From positions 1 to 64,000 of the forward strand of contig NZ_BJDZ01000006.1 of assembly GCF_005405405.1 (NCBI RefSeq): 64,000 nt of DNA. Reading direction: 5' to 3'. Position numbers and translations under genes: made by a program. This DNA comes from Lactiplantibacillus plajomi (lineage in GTDB: Bacteria > Bacillota > Bacilli > Lactobacillales > Lactobacillaceae). Positions 1 through 7,497 of this stretch are shown here, piece after piece (position 1 is the stretch's first letter; each line of letters opens with the position of its first letter). The notes below the pieces were generated by a model. It was given only the letters and a program-made list of their open reading frames with translations. It had not been told where the DNA came from and did no database searches.

Positions 1-441
1 TTATATTTAATGAGTTATGACAACCTAGAAAAGGCTAAACCACAATGGTTTAGCCATCTTAAAGACCGTTTGACTCAAGAACAGCTCGTGCATGAAGGCC
101 TGGATTTAAATCAGCAATTTACTCAAACCTACCTTATCGCTCATGACTTAGTCAAAGCCTTTCAAAGCCGCGACTATTCGGCCTTTATCACGATTCTTGG
201 CAAGGTAGAAAACGTTAGTCCACAGCTCATGACCACCATCAAAACCTTTATTCATAACAAACAATTAATAGCAAACATGGCTAGTGGGAACCTGTCAAAT
301 GGCCCCATTGAAGGGGTTAATCGAAAAATCAAACAAATTAAACGAACTGCATATGGTTATCGAAACTGGCAAAACTTTATCTATCGCATTCAAGTCTCAT
401 TTAAAATCAAAATTACAAAAAAGAACCCAATTCGTAAATGA
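1..441 (+). mobile_element. ISL3-family transposase, C-terminal part (5' end outside window)
   Basis: The reading frame is open from base 1, so the gene starts upstream of the window and the ATG at 10 is probably internal. The visible 146 codons end in a basic segment with NGPIEGVNRKIKQIKRTAYG near residues 97-116, followed by YRNWQNFIYRI, which is the typical DDE-transposase tail of the ISL3 family (catalytic Glu in GPIEG). It would catalyse cut-and-paste movement of the element. Codon use is more AT-rich than the neighbouring chromosomal genes, as expected for a mobile element. Only the family assignment, not the exact IS name, is supported. Confidence 0.85.
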
Positions 442-459
442 ATTGGATTCTCAAATTAG

Positions 460-490
460 TCCTCATCAACACCGGTTGACAAAGAGCCTA
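460..490. repeat. Right terminal inverted repeat of the ISL3-type element
   Basis: Read on the minus strand the end begins GGCTCTTTGTCAACCGGTG, the usual form of an ISL3-family terminus, and lies 20-50 bases after the transposase stop as expected. The matching left end and the target duplication are outside the window, so the boundary at 490 is inferred from family resemblance. Confidence 0.6.
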
Positions 491-510
491 AATACGAAGG
501 TCAAAAGGAG

Positions 511-649
511 TAGGTCAACATACGACGGGGAATCGTATGTTGAAACCCGGTGGGCGTTTATTCATATAAGCGGGGGGACGTTCACATGCCACCCACCGGG
601 CTGTTAAAGCGCTTGGGCTTTAACGGATTTCATTACTTTGGAGGAGTAA
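511..649 (+). ncRNA. Highly structured leader of unknown class (three consecutive hairpins)
   Basis: Three perfect hairpins follow one another: an 11-bp stem 515-525/533-543 with loop CGGGGAA, a 9-bp stem 546-554/592-600 enclosing a long internal region, and an 8-bp stem 603-610/617-624. A strong ribosome site (TTTGGAGGAG at 637-646) and an ATG at 650 follow. The arrangement suggests a cis-acting RNA controlling the short frame downstream. The GGAGUAG just upstream (507-513) recalls the yybP-ykoY manganese motif but the rest of that consensus is not visible. Class unknown. Confidence 0.45.
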
Positions 650-700
650 ATGAAAAGAATGTTAATTATTATAGTAGCAATCTTGGAGGGGGATCCTTAA
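650..700 (+). pseudogene. Very short frame behind a strong ribosome site, probably a decayed small membrane peptide
   Basis: ATG at 650 with AGGAG five bases upstream opens a 16-codon frame (MKRMLIIIVAILEGDP). Shifting frame once after codon 12 would continue GSLIAMSTY and stop at 720, giving a hydrophobic peptide of about 22 residues, so a one-base indel is possible. Nothing identifies a function. It may be the remnant of whatever the structured leader once controlled. Confidence 0.25.
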
Positions 701-912
701 TTGCTATGAGTACATATTAGCAACGAAATGTGAAGAAAGTGTGGCGAGGGTTTTTCAAAATTAAGAATTATTCATTAAGTGATTTATAAAAGAATGTCGA
801 CGGACTAATGATTAAAAATAAATTAGAATCATAATTAGGGTTTTGAGCAGTGGTGGCAATTTTTAAGATGACGAGTATCATAAATAGTGAGAACGGATAC
901 ATTATTAAATTA
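701..912. other. AT-rich non-coding stretch before pepD
   Basis: No gene is supported here. The only regulatory candidate is a weak promoter with TTGAGC at 842-847 and CATAAA-like sequence near 875-885, which would place transcription shortly before the pepD ATG at 913. The composition is clearly more AT-rich than the surrounding genes. Confidence 0.4.
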
Positions 913-2340
913 ATGGGAGTGTTGAATAGGTACGAACAAGCTTGTACGAGCGTTTTAGTTGGTAAAAAAGCCACGGTTGACGGTTCTACGATCATTGCCC
1001 GCAATGACGATACCTTTATGCCGATTACCCCACAAAAGTTCATTGTTCACCCTGCAGTCCACGGGCGCAATGAGACGTTGACTTCGGGTAAGAATGGGTT
1101 TAGCGCCCCGTTGCCGGCTGACGGTTACCGCTATCAGGCGGTTCCGAACATTGAAGTTGCGGAAAAGGGCGTTTTTGAAGAAAACGGCTTTAACGAAAAA
1201 AACGTTGGCGTTTCTTCCACTGAGAGTGTTTATGGGAATGAACATACATTAACGTTCGACCCGTTTGTTAAGAATGGGTTGGCGGAAGACTCGTTACCAA
1301 CGATGCTGACACCATTTATCAACTCAGCCCGTGAAGGGGTTCAGTATTTGGGCAAATTGATTGCCAAGTACGGTTCACCAGAAGGTAACGGTGTCTTGTT
1401 CAATGATAAGAACGACGTGTGGTACATGGAAATCGTAACGGGCCATCACTGGGTTGCCCAACGGATTCCGGACGATGCTTACGCGGTGGTTGCCAACCAA
1501 GTTGCCATTCAATGGGTCGACTTTGACGATCCCGATAACTTTATGTGGTCGGACGGCATTCAAGAATTTGTTGAAAGTCACCACTTAAACCCGGACAAGA
1601 CCGGTTTTAATTTCCGGCACATCTTCGGGACCGATAACGAAAAGGATCGCCACTATAATACCCCCCGGGTTTGGTACGGCCAACGCTACTTTAACCCAGA
1701 AATTGAACAGGACCCACAATCCAGCGACTTACCATTTATTTGCCACGCGGCGAAGAAGATTTCGGTCGCTGACGTGGAATTTGTACTGGGTTCGCACTAT
1801 AACGAAACCGAATACGATCCGTTTACCAATTCACCGGAAGCCAAGAAGTTCCGGCCAATTTCGATGAACCGGACCCAAAATTCACACGTGATGCAAGTTC
1901 GTAACGACGTGCCCGAAGAACAAAGCGCGATTATGTGGATGACCTTTGGGACACCGGCGTTTGCACCGTTCCTACCATTCCACGCGAACGTGAGTGAAAC
2001 TGACCCAAGCTTTGCCAATACGCCACTGAAGTATGACATCAAGAGTGCTTACTGGTTATACCGGACGGTGTCAATGATGACTGAAACCCATTACGCCGAC
2101 TTCGTTCAAGATAACGTGGATTACTTAAAGGAATGCCGGATTGAATTAGCACAATTTGTTGCCGAAACGGATCAAAAAGCGGCCAAACTTTCTGGCGAAG
2201 CCTTAACTAAGTTCTTAACGGAACGGGATAAGCAAATGGTTGCGAATATGCGTGACAAAGCTCAGGCCTACTTAGGCGAACTGGTAACGAAGGGCTTAAC
2301 GCTTTCGAAATTAACTTATAACGTGGACATTAACCTTTAA
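913..2340 (+). CDS. pepD: C69-family dipeptidase (PepD type)
   Basis: Ntn-hydrolase of peptidase family C69 that cleaves a broad range of dipeptides in the cytoplasm. After a short propeptide the sequence reads ACTSVLVGKKATVDGSTIIARNDD; Cys11 would become the N-terminal nucleophile by self-processing. Length of 475 residues is normal for PepD. The frame is open further upstream to 850, but family alignment and the position of the likely promoter favour ATG 913; no strong ribosome site is visible there, so the start is uncertain. It stands alone, downstream of an insertion sequence and a decayed region. Confidence 0.9.
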   Translation: MGVLNRYEQACTSVLVGKKATVDGSTIIARNDDTFMPITPQKFIVHPAVHGRNETLTSGKNGFSAPLPADGYRYQAVPNIEVAEKGVFEENGFNEKNVGVSSTESVYGNEHTLTFDPFVKNGLAEDSLPTMLTPFINSAREGVQYLGKLIAKYGSPEGNGVLFNDKNDVWYMEIVTGHHWVAQRIPDDAYAVVANQVAIQWVDFDDPDNFMWSDGIQEFVESHHLNPDKTGFNFRHIFGTDNEKDRHYNTPRVWYGQRYFNPEIEQDPQSSDLPFICHAAKKISVADVEFVLGSHYNETEYDPFTNSPEAKKFRPISMNRTQNSHVMQVRNDVPEEQSAIMWMTFGTPAFAPFLPFHANVSETDPSFANTPLKYDIKSAYWLYRTVSMMTETHYADFVQDNVDYLKECRIELAQFVAETDQKAAKLSGEALTKFLTERDKQMVANMRDKAQAYLGELVTKGLTLSKLTYNVDINL

Positions 2341-2370
2341 TTAACGACTTTGTACGAAAACGGGTATAAT
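2341..2370 (+). promoter_or_regulatory. Promoter for the 82-residue gene
   Basis: TTAACG at 2341-2346 and a consensus TATAAT at 2365-2370 are separated by 18 bases. AAGGAG at 2385-2390 and the ATG at 2401 follow directly. Confidence 0.7.
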
Positions 2371-2400
2371 TAAGGTACCAATTCTAAGGAGTTGATCAAC

Positions 2401-2649
2401 ATGGATGAAAATGTTCTTTTTAATCCAGGCGATGCCATCTCAGAATCCCACGACTATAACGAAGCGTTGCGGAGTGCGGATATTTACAATGCTAAGCACG
2501 GTCGTAAACGCGGGTTACTGATTGCCCGCCCGCTAGAACAAGACGACGGTTACTCGGTGTTTTACGCGGATGATTTAATTGCTGCGGATGGTCCGAAACC
2601 CAATACCCGTAAATATCACGTTGAAAAACGGCTACCTAGTGAGGACTAG
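2401..2649 (+). CDS. Conserved small hypothetical protein (82 aa)
   Basis: I do not recognise the family. The product is a small, soluble, charged protein without membrane segment or signal peptide (contains NAKHGRKRGLLIARPLEQDD). A good promoter with perfect -10, a well-spaced AAGGAG and a downstream terminator make it a convincing separately expressed gene. A TTG nine bases upstream is in frame but overlaps the ribosome site, so ATG 2401 is preferred. Confidence 0.75.
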   Translation: MDENVLFNPGDAISESHDYNEALRSADIYNAKHGRKRGLLIARPLEQDDGYSVFYADDLIAADGPKPNTRKYHVEKRLPSED

Positions 2650-2666
2650 CGGCTAATTTAAAGTGT

Positions 2667-2703
2667 GCCACCCGGACGGTGATCCCGTACGGGTGGCTTT
2701 TTT
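2667..2703 (+). terminator. Rho-independent terminator
   Basis: Stem GCCACCCG/CGGGTGGC (2667-2674/2690-2697) followed by a T-run. Confidence 0.85.
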
Positions 2704-2710
2704 GCATAAT

Positions 2711-2753
2711 AGTAACCCATAGTATTGTAATTGGGTTACTGTTACTTTATACT
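2711..2753 (+). promoter_or_regulatory. bioY-birA promoter with BirA-type operator
   Basis: An inverted repeat AGTAACCCA (2711-2719), 12-base spacer, TGGGTTACT (2732-2740) has the long-spaced dyad form of Firmicute BirA operators. The promoter TTGTAA (2725-2730), 17 bases, TATACT (2748-2753) is embedded so that the -35 box lies between the half-sites. Bound BirA would therefore block RNA polymerase. The BirA encoded two genes downstream has the needed N-terminal helix-turn-helix. Confidence 0.75.
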
Positions 2754-2782
2754 TAATTCAATTATTAAAGGGGGCGCTTCAC

Positions 2783-3346
2783 ATGACGGCACCAAATATG
2801 AGTAAACACTTAACACAAACTGCAATGGTCACGGCCTTAATTATTGTTTTAGGCTTTTTTCCCGGGATTCCGGTTGGTATTATTCCGGTTCCAATCATTA
2901 TTCAGAATATGGGCATCTTTTTAGCGGCAGAACTGCTCGGACGTAAGTACGGGACGGTCGCAGTCGGCCTCTTTTTGGCGCTCGCCGCCTTGGGGGTACC
3001 GGTATTAGCTGGCGGACGTGGCGGTCTGGCAACCTTCGTCGGGCCGACCGGGGGTTACCTGGTTGGGTACTTATTGGCACCAGTTGTGATTGGCACCCTA
3101 TTAAATGCGACCCACGCCCGTTCAAGTGCGAATTGGTGGCGGGAATGGTTGATCGTGACCATCGGCGGGATTGCCTTTATCGATACGGTTGGGGCGGTTT
3201 GGCTCGCACTTCAATCGAACTTAGCGTTGCCAGCGGCGCTGTTGTCCAACTTAGCGTTTATTCCGGGTGACGTTCTTAAAGCGAGCCTTGCGGTGGTGAT
3301 TGCACGGCGCGTCCGGGCAATTATTGACTTTGGTGTTCCGGTTTAG
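2783..3346 (+). CDS. bioY: Biotin transporter BioY (ECF S-component)
   Basis: Integral membrane substrate-binding subunit of an energy-coupling-factor transporter that captures biotin; it normally works with the shared EcfA/A'/T module, which is not in this window. Hydrophobic segments run through most of its 187 residues, and the family hallmark GGRGGLATFVGPTGGY is at residues 77-92. GGGGGC-type ribosome site lies before ATG 2783. It forms an operon with birA, 11 bases downstream, behind a putative biotin-responsive operator. Confidence 0.95.
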   Translation: MTAPNMSKHLTQTAMVTALIIVLGFFPGIPVGIIPVPIIIQNMGIFLAAELLGRKYGTVAVGLFLALAALGVPVLAGGRGGLATFVGPTGGYLVGYLLAPVVIGTLLNATHARSSANWWREWLIVTIGGIAFIDTVGAVWLALQSNLALPAALLSNLAFIPGDVLKASLAVVIARRVRAIIDFGVPV

Positions 3347-3357
3347 GGGGTAATGGT

Positions 3358-4332
3358 TTGAATTCAACACAAGCACAATTACTAACGGCTTTTTTAGCGG
3401 ATGAACGGGCGTGGCATTCTGGTGATCAGTTAGCTGGTCAGATCGGGGTTAGTCGCGAAAGTGTCTGGAAAGCAATTAACGGCTTGCGCAAGCGCGGGTA
3501 TCAAATCGAGAGTCGTAAAAACCGCGGTTACCGGTATCAGGGGAGTACGGCCCTAGATGAACTAGCGATTCGGCTAATGGCTGGCTCCCGATTTTCCGGA
3601 CCGATTACCGTTGAGCAAACGGTGGCGTCGACCCAGGAGTTGGCGAAACGGGCGGTCAGCCAAACGAATCCACCACAGCTGGCAGCCTTTTTTGCTGATG
3701 AGCAAACGGCCGGTTACGGTCGGCTGGGCCGGTCATTCTATTCACCAGCCCAAACCGGGCTCTATTTTAGTTTGATTTTGCCGAACCCGACTAACGACCT
3801 AACGAAGGTCGGGTTACTGACGACCAGCGTGGCGGTTAGCGTGTTACGGGTGCTCCAGGCGACCTTTCCGGCGCAGCCGTTTGGACTAAAGTGGGTCAAC
3901 GACCTGTATCTCAATCAGCGTAAGGTTGGTGGTATTATTACCGAGGCCAGCTTAGAATTGGAATCAACGTCGGCGGCCGCCTTCATTGTGGGGATTGGCT
4001 TGAACCTGACGACGGCCGATTTTCCGGCACCGTTAAGCTCACTAGCGGGCGGAATCGCCCCCGGCACAACGGTTGACCGTAACCGCTTGGCCGCCACCCT
4101 AATTGCCGCCATTAGTCAGGATTACCAAGCTTATCCTACGACGGCCTGGTTGCCGTTCTACCGGACTCATTCGTTGATTTTGGGGAAACCGGTGACGGTG
4201 CGGGTTGCTGGTCAGAACATCAGTGGTTGTGCGGAGACCATCGACGAAAACGGCGCCCTAGTGGTGGCGTTACCGTCGGGCGAACGCCGGCACCTGATGA
4301 GCGGTGAAGTAACCCGGGTCGTGATGGACTAA
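3358..4332 (+). CDS. birA: Bifunctional biotin-[acetyl-CoA carboxylase] ligase and biotin operon repressor
   Basis: Attaches biotin to carrier lysines through biotinyl-AMP and represses bio genes when no acceptor is available. The N-terminal winged helix-turn-helix is at residues 1-60 (GVSRESVWKAINGLRKRGY); the catalytic domain has the biotinoyl-AMP loop GYGRLGR (119-125), KWVNDLY (178-184) and KVGGIITE (189-196), and a C-terminal SH3-like domain. The start is TTG 3358, preceded by AGGGGG. The window also encodes a true acceptor (OadD) and a lookalike lacking the acceptor lysine (15810-16343). Confidence 0.95.
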   Translation: MNSTQAQLLTAFLADERAWHSGDQLAGQIGVSRESVWKAINGLRKRGYQIESRKNRGYRYQGSTALDELAIRLMAGSRFSGPITVEQTVASTQELAKRAVSQTNPPQLAAFFADEQTAGYGRLGRSFYSPAQTGLYFSLILPNPTNDLTKVGLLTTSVAVSVLRVLQATFPAQPFGLKWVNDLYLNQRKVGGIITEASLELESTSAAAFIVGIGLNLTTADFPAPLSSLAGGIAPGTTVDRNRLAATLIAAISQDYQAYPTTAWLPFYRTHSLILGKPVTVRVAGQNISGCAETIDENGALVVALPSGERRHLMSGEVTRVVMD

Positions 4333-4386
4333 ATATCAAATACGGCAGTTACTCCCGGTTGAGGAATAACTGCCGTATTTGATATT
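4332..4386. terminator. Bidirectional terminator between birA and the convergent gene
   Basis: A perfect 20-bp stem (4332-4351/4367-4386) with a 15-base loop. It separates convergent genes and can serve both strands. Confidence 0.8.
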
Positions 4387-4418
4387 AAGGCCCGCAAAGC
4401 GGTTCCTTGTTGATTATA

Positions 4419-5585
4419 TTAGAGATTACCAGTGCTTTTTAACCGTTTTTCCAATAAATAAGCGTCCATGTATCCGAACGATAATTCGACGACTTGGTCT
4501 AAGTCGATCAAAGTACCGACGTGGTTGACTTGGTTGGTGTCATCGATACTGTAAAAAATGAAGTGGCCGTTATTGATCGTGCCCGGGTAACCGGTCATGT
4601 CCGGCAACACCGGATTACTAGACGTTAGGTGGACCAAGTTACTGAAGGCGGCTGCTTGGCGCAGGATACTCTCAAATAAGTTGGTCGTTGGGTCGAATAA
4701 CCGCTCGTCGTTGAGCACGGGTTGTACGTTCAATTCGTATTGCCGGTTTAACTCAATGAAGGCGCGCATCGTTTGCAGGTAATCGGATTGGACCGTGATC
4801 GATTCAATTAATGATTGCCGGCAAAGCGTGTAGCCACCGAACTGGCCGGTCATATCAATTAGGTTTAGTAAAACGCTGTCGCGGTTAAGCGCGTTGACGA
4901 AACCAACGAAGAACATGTCGCTGCCATCTGCGGACCGGATCGCAATTAATTCGTGTTCGTCCTGGGCGCGCTTAAGGGTGGCTTGGGTTGCAAGTTTCCC
5001 CGTGACCTTGACCGGCGCTTCGTGATGGTAGTCCGTTCGTACAAAGGCGCTTTCGAGTAGTAATTCGTTACCCTGAAATTCGATGATTTCAACGGTTTTT
5101 AAATCTAACGTCTGCTTGCCGTGGTGGCGGTAATTGAACTTGTCGAAAGTGGTAAAACTGAATTCGTGGGCGGTCAGGTCACTGACCTGACCCTCGATAT
5201 ACTTATCATTATTTGCTAGTACTAGTAAAATGACTTGCTGGCTTGTGGCGGCCTTGGCCATAATTTGTGGTAAGGCGTTGCGGTGGTCATCGAGGTGCAG
5301 CGCTTCTTGCGGTACCGCACTTAACTGCTCGGCGGTAGCGTTGTCGACCCGAAAAGCCATGTTGTCCAGGTCTTCGCTCATCATTTCAACGTCGTCAATG
5401 GCGGCGTAGCGCATAAAGACGGCACCATCTTGAATGCCGGCGTCGTCGTAAGTGTCCATGACTACGCCGTCCGGTGCCAGACTGTCGATAAACCCCGTGT
5501 AGACCACTTCGCTATTGGCCTGATAGACGTTAATCAGGTTAGCCTGTTTCGCTGCCAATTGTAGGTCTTCCATAATCGTACTCAT
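4419..5585 (-). CDS. Hypothetical protein with four degenerate beta-barrel-like repeats (388 aa)
   Basis: No family is recognised. Four segments of about 45 residues recur roughly 95 residues apart, each starting with a charged strand plus G-F-[IV]-[DN]-x-L and ending in an I-x-x-[IV]-[EV] strand: near residues 28-62 (VYTGFIDSL), 125-163 (KYIEGQVSDL), 215-252 (FFVGFVNAL) and 340-375 (GHFIFYSIDD). This suggests tandem Sm/SH3-like barrels acting as a scaffold or ligand sensor; that is inference. No signal peptide or membrane segment. ATG 5585 is favoured over GTG 5591 because GGGGG then lies at proper distance. Confidence 0.75.
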   Translation of the reverse strand: MSTIMEDLQLAAKQANLINVYQANSEVVYTGFIDSLAPDGVVMDTYDDAGIQDGAVFMRYAAIDDVEMMSEDLDNMAFRVDNATAEQLSAVPQEALHLDDHRNALPQIMAKAATSQQVILLVLANNDKYIEGQVSDLTAHEFSFTTFDKFNYRHHGKQTLDLKTVEIIEFQGNELLLESAFVRTDYHHEAPVKVTGKLATQATLKRAQDEHELIAIRSADGSDMFFVGFVNALNRDSVLLNLIDMTGQFGGYTLCRQSLIESITVQSDYLQTMRAFIELNRQYELNVQPVLNDERLFDPTTNLFESILRQAAAFSNLVHLTSSNPVLPDMTGYPGTINNGHFIFYSIDDTNQVNHVGTLIDLDQVVELSFGYMDAYLLEKRLKSTGNL

Positions 5586-5683
5586 CGTCACTGACCCCCT
5601 TAGTTGTTATTGGTTCATGATAGCACTTTTTAACGGGTCGTCGGTAATTAAAGTCACGTTTGGAAACTGAGCGTTTACCGCGA

Positions 5684-5720
5684 CAAAAAAATGAAGGCGT
5701 GACCAAAGTCACCCCTTCAT
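5684..5720 (-). terminator. Terminator downstream of the small membrane protein gene
   Basis: Stem 5691-5703/5708-5720 followed on the minus strand by seven T. Confidence 0.8.
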
Positions 5721-5789
5721 TTCCGTCTCGGTACGATAATTGTTAAAATTTGCGCCAGCTATCAGCCGGATTTTGGCTCCCGTTCAGAG

Positions 5790-6056
5790 TCATCCTCGTA
5801 AATAGCCATAGCTGCCAAGAATCATTAAGACGTAGCCGACCGCGATGACCAGTGACAATAACATGCCACTACCTTGCTTGATCCCGCGGGACTGACAAAA
5901 TTTTAAGCAGCCGCTCAGTAAAATCATTAGCGTCACGCCAACGATGACGACACTCAGCAGGCGGCCCCATTTACCTAACAGGGCGCTACCGATGCCGATG
6001 AGTGTCAAAATAATAACGGCTAGCCAACGTTGACGTCTAGTAAGCTGTCGTTGCAT
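5790..6056 (-). CDS. Small membrane protein (88 aa), function unknown
   Basis: Three or four hydrophobic stretches (WLAVIILTLIGIGSALL, LLSVVIVGVTLMILLSG, MLLSLVIAVGYVLMILG) with basic residues in the N-terminus predict a small integral membrane protein. I do not recognise the family. The internal ATG 6056 is preferred as start because GGTGGG lies eight bases ahead of it; an upstream ATG at 6071 lies on top of that site. It has its own terminator. Confidence 0.7.
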   Translation of the reverse strand: MQRQLTRRQRWLAVIILTLIGIGSALLGKWGRLLSVVIVGVTLMILLSGCLKFCQSRGIKQGSGMLLSLVIAVGYVLMILGSYGYLRG

Positions 6057-6176
6057 GTTTAATCCCACCATCTAATCATTAATATGCTAAACGTTTCGTC
6101 TAAGTAAAATTTTAGCATTGATAGCGGGGCTTTACTAGCGGCAGACGAGAAATTCCATTAAATTTTAAACGAATTT

Positions 6177-7133
6177 TTACGCTTGCTGGCGCTTGAGTTG
6201 AGCAGTCGGTAAGACGTCGTCGAACGCGTGGAACTTTTCGATGATCGTGTTGGCGGAATTTTGGAACTTCGCGTCTTCCGCTGCGGTTAGCTCAAGGGTC
6301 GTGACGGTTTCAACACCGTCTTTGCCAATAATGGCCGGCTGACCCACGTAGGTGCCGAAGCGTTCGCTATAGGCGGATACCGGGCAAGCTAAGCGGGCGT
6401 TGGCAAGCACCGCTTCACTAAGTTTAACAGCACAGGTCGCAATTGCAAAGCTGGTGTAGCCCTTGCCGGAATGGACGGCCCAGCCACCGTGCCGAGCTTC
6501 GGCTTCCAACGCGTCTAGGTCGAGGTGGTGCGACGCAACTAACTTTGTAATCGGAATACCGTTGACTTGAACGGTCGACCAGGCGCTGAATTGTGATTCA
6601 CCGTGTTCACCATAGACGTAACCACTAATGTTTTTAGGATCACAGTCGAAGACGTCGGCGACGACCTTTTGCATCCGCGCCGTGTCAAGAAACGTTCCGG
6701 TACCGAAAACTTGTTGTTTGGATAAACCGGTCGCTTGTTGGAAATAATATGTAATGGCGTCACAGGGATTCATCGTATCGATGACGACCCCGTTGAAGCG
6801 GGTCGCCTTCACCTTTGGCGCAATGTCCTGCACGATTTGTTTCGTGTATTCAAATTCTGCCCAGCGGTTACCAGACGCGTGGTCGAGGGCGTGGATGTTA
6901 CCACTGGTGACGAAGAGGATGTCGGTATCGTCCAGTTCATTGTAATCGTTAATTTTAATAATCGTTCGGCTATCGAGCCGTGCTTGGGCGTCCTGCAAAT
7001 CTAATTGTTCGGCGCGTGCTTTGCCGACATTCGTATCGATTAAGATTAACTCGTCAGCAATTCCTTTACAGACCAAAGTGTAGGCAATTGTGGCACCCAC
7101 GTGACCAACCCCAATAATGGCATATTTACGCAT
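6177..7133 (-). CDS. L-2-hydroxyacid (L-2-hydroxyisocaproate / L-lactate) dehydrogenase
   Basis: NAD-dependent reduction of 2-oxoacids. Rossmann motif GVGHVG is at residues 8-13, Asp33 after LILI fits NAD, NP at 122-123, LDTARM at 149-154, and catalytic His177 in GEHGES. The substrate loop (residues 77-95, SGNIHALDHASGNRWAEF) lacks the ARQKPGETR form of true lactate dehydrogenases and resembles lactobacillar L-HicDH, so branched-chain 2-oxoacids are likely substrates. ATG 7133 is chosen over an upstream ATG because GGAGG sits eight bases before it. Monocistronic. Confidence 0.85.
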   Translation of the reverse strand: MRKYAIIGVGHVGATIAYTLVCKGIADELILIDTNVGKARAEQLDLQDAQARLDSRTIIKINDYNELDDTDILFVTSGNIHALDHASGNRWAEFEYTKQIVQDIAPKVKATRFNGVVIDTMNPCDAITYYFQQATGLSKQQVFGTGTFLDTARMQKVVADVFDCDPKNISGYVYGEHGESQFSAWSTVQVNGIPITKLVASHHLDLDALEAEARHGGWAVHSGKGYTSFAIATCAVKLSEAVLANARLACPVSAYSERFGTYVGQPAIIGKDGVETVTTLELTAAEDAKFQNSANTIIEKFHAFDDVLPTAQLKRQQA

Positions 7134-7497
7134 AAACAAAACCTCCATTTAATTATTAAGATTCAAACTAATGTTCTAACTAAAACTTAATTTTATGCAA
7201 CTCAGTTTACAGCGTGGGACTAGTAGCGTCAATCAAGCTTGGCGGGAAATTTTAGAGATTTTCATTATCTTAAGCTGGTTTTCATGGTTGAGCGGCGTGA
7301 CGGCACTGCCGATTAAGATAATTAATTTTTGAGCGCTTGTTAGCAATTCTCACATGGATTGTGGAAATTCAGTGAATTAACGTTAACTGGTCTAAATTGT
7401 CGGCTTAGACTGTAAAAAAATCGCCTAAATCGACGGCGTTTCCGCAGAATGATGTTATACTTCCTGACATCACGTATACCAAGATTGGGGTGGCAGT
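7134..7497. other. Divergent intergenic region between the dehydrogenase and amtB
   Basis: No gene is visible. Facing amtB there is a TATACT at 7456-7461 but no convincing -35 box, so the amtB promoter may need an activator. An AT-rich stretch at 7140-7200 probably carries the leftward promoter. No palindrome comparable to other operators of this window was found. Confidence 0.4.

Noticed and set aside
284-607. 107-codon frame overlapping the transposase end and the hairpins
   Set aside because: It is out of frame with the transposase, crosses the IS terminus and has no ribosome site; its sequence is a shadow of the basic transposase tail.
500-650. yybP-ykoY manganese riboswitch
   Set aside because: Only GGAGUAG resembles the motif; the second conserved internal loop and closing helix were not found, so it is left as unknown structured RNA.
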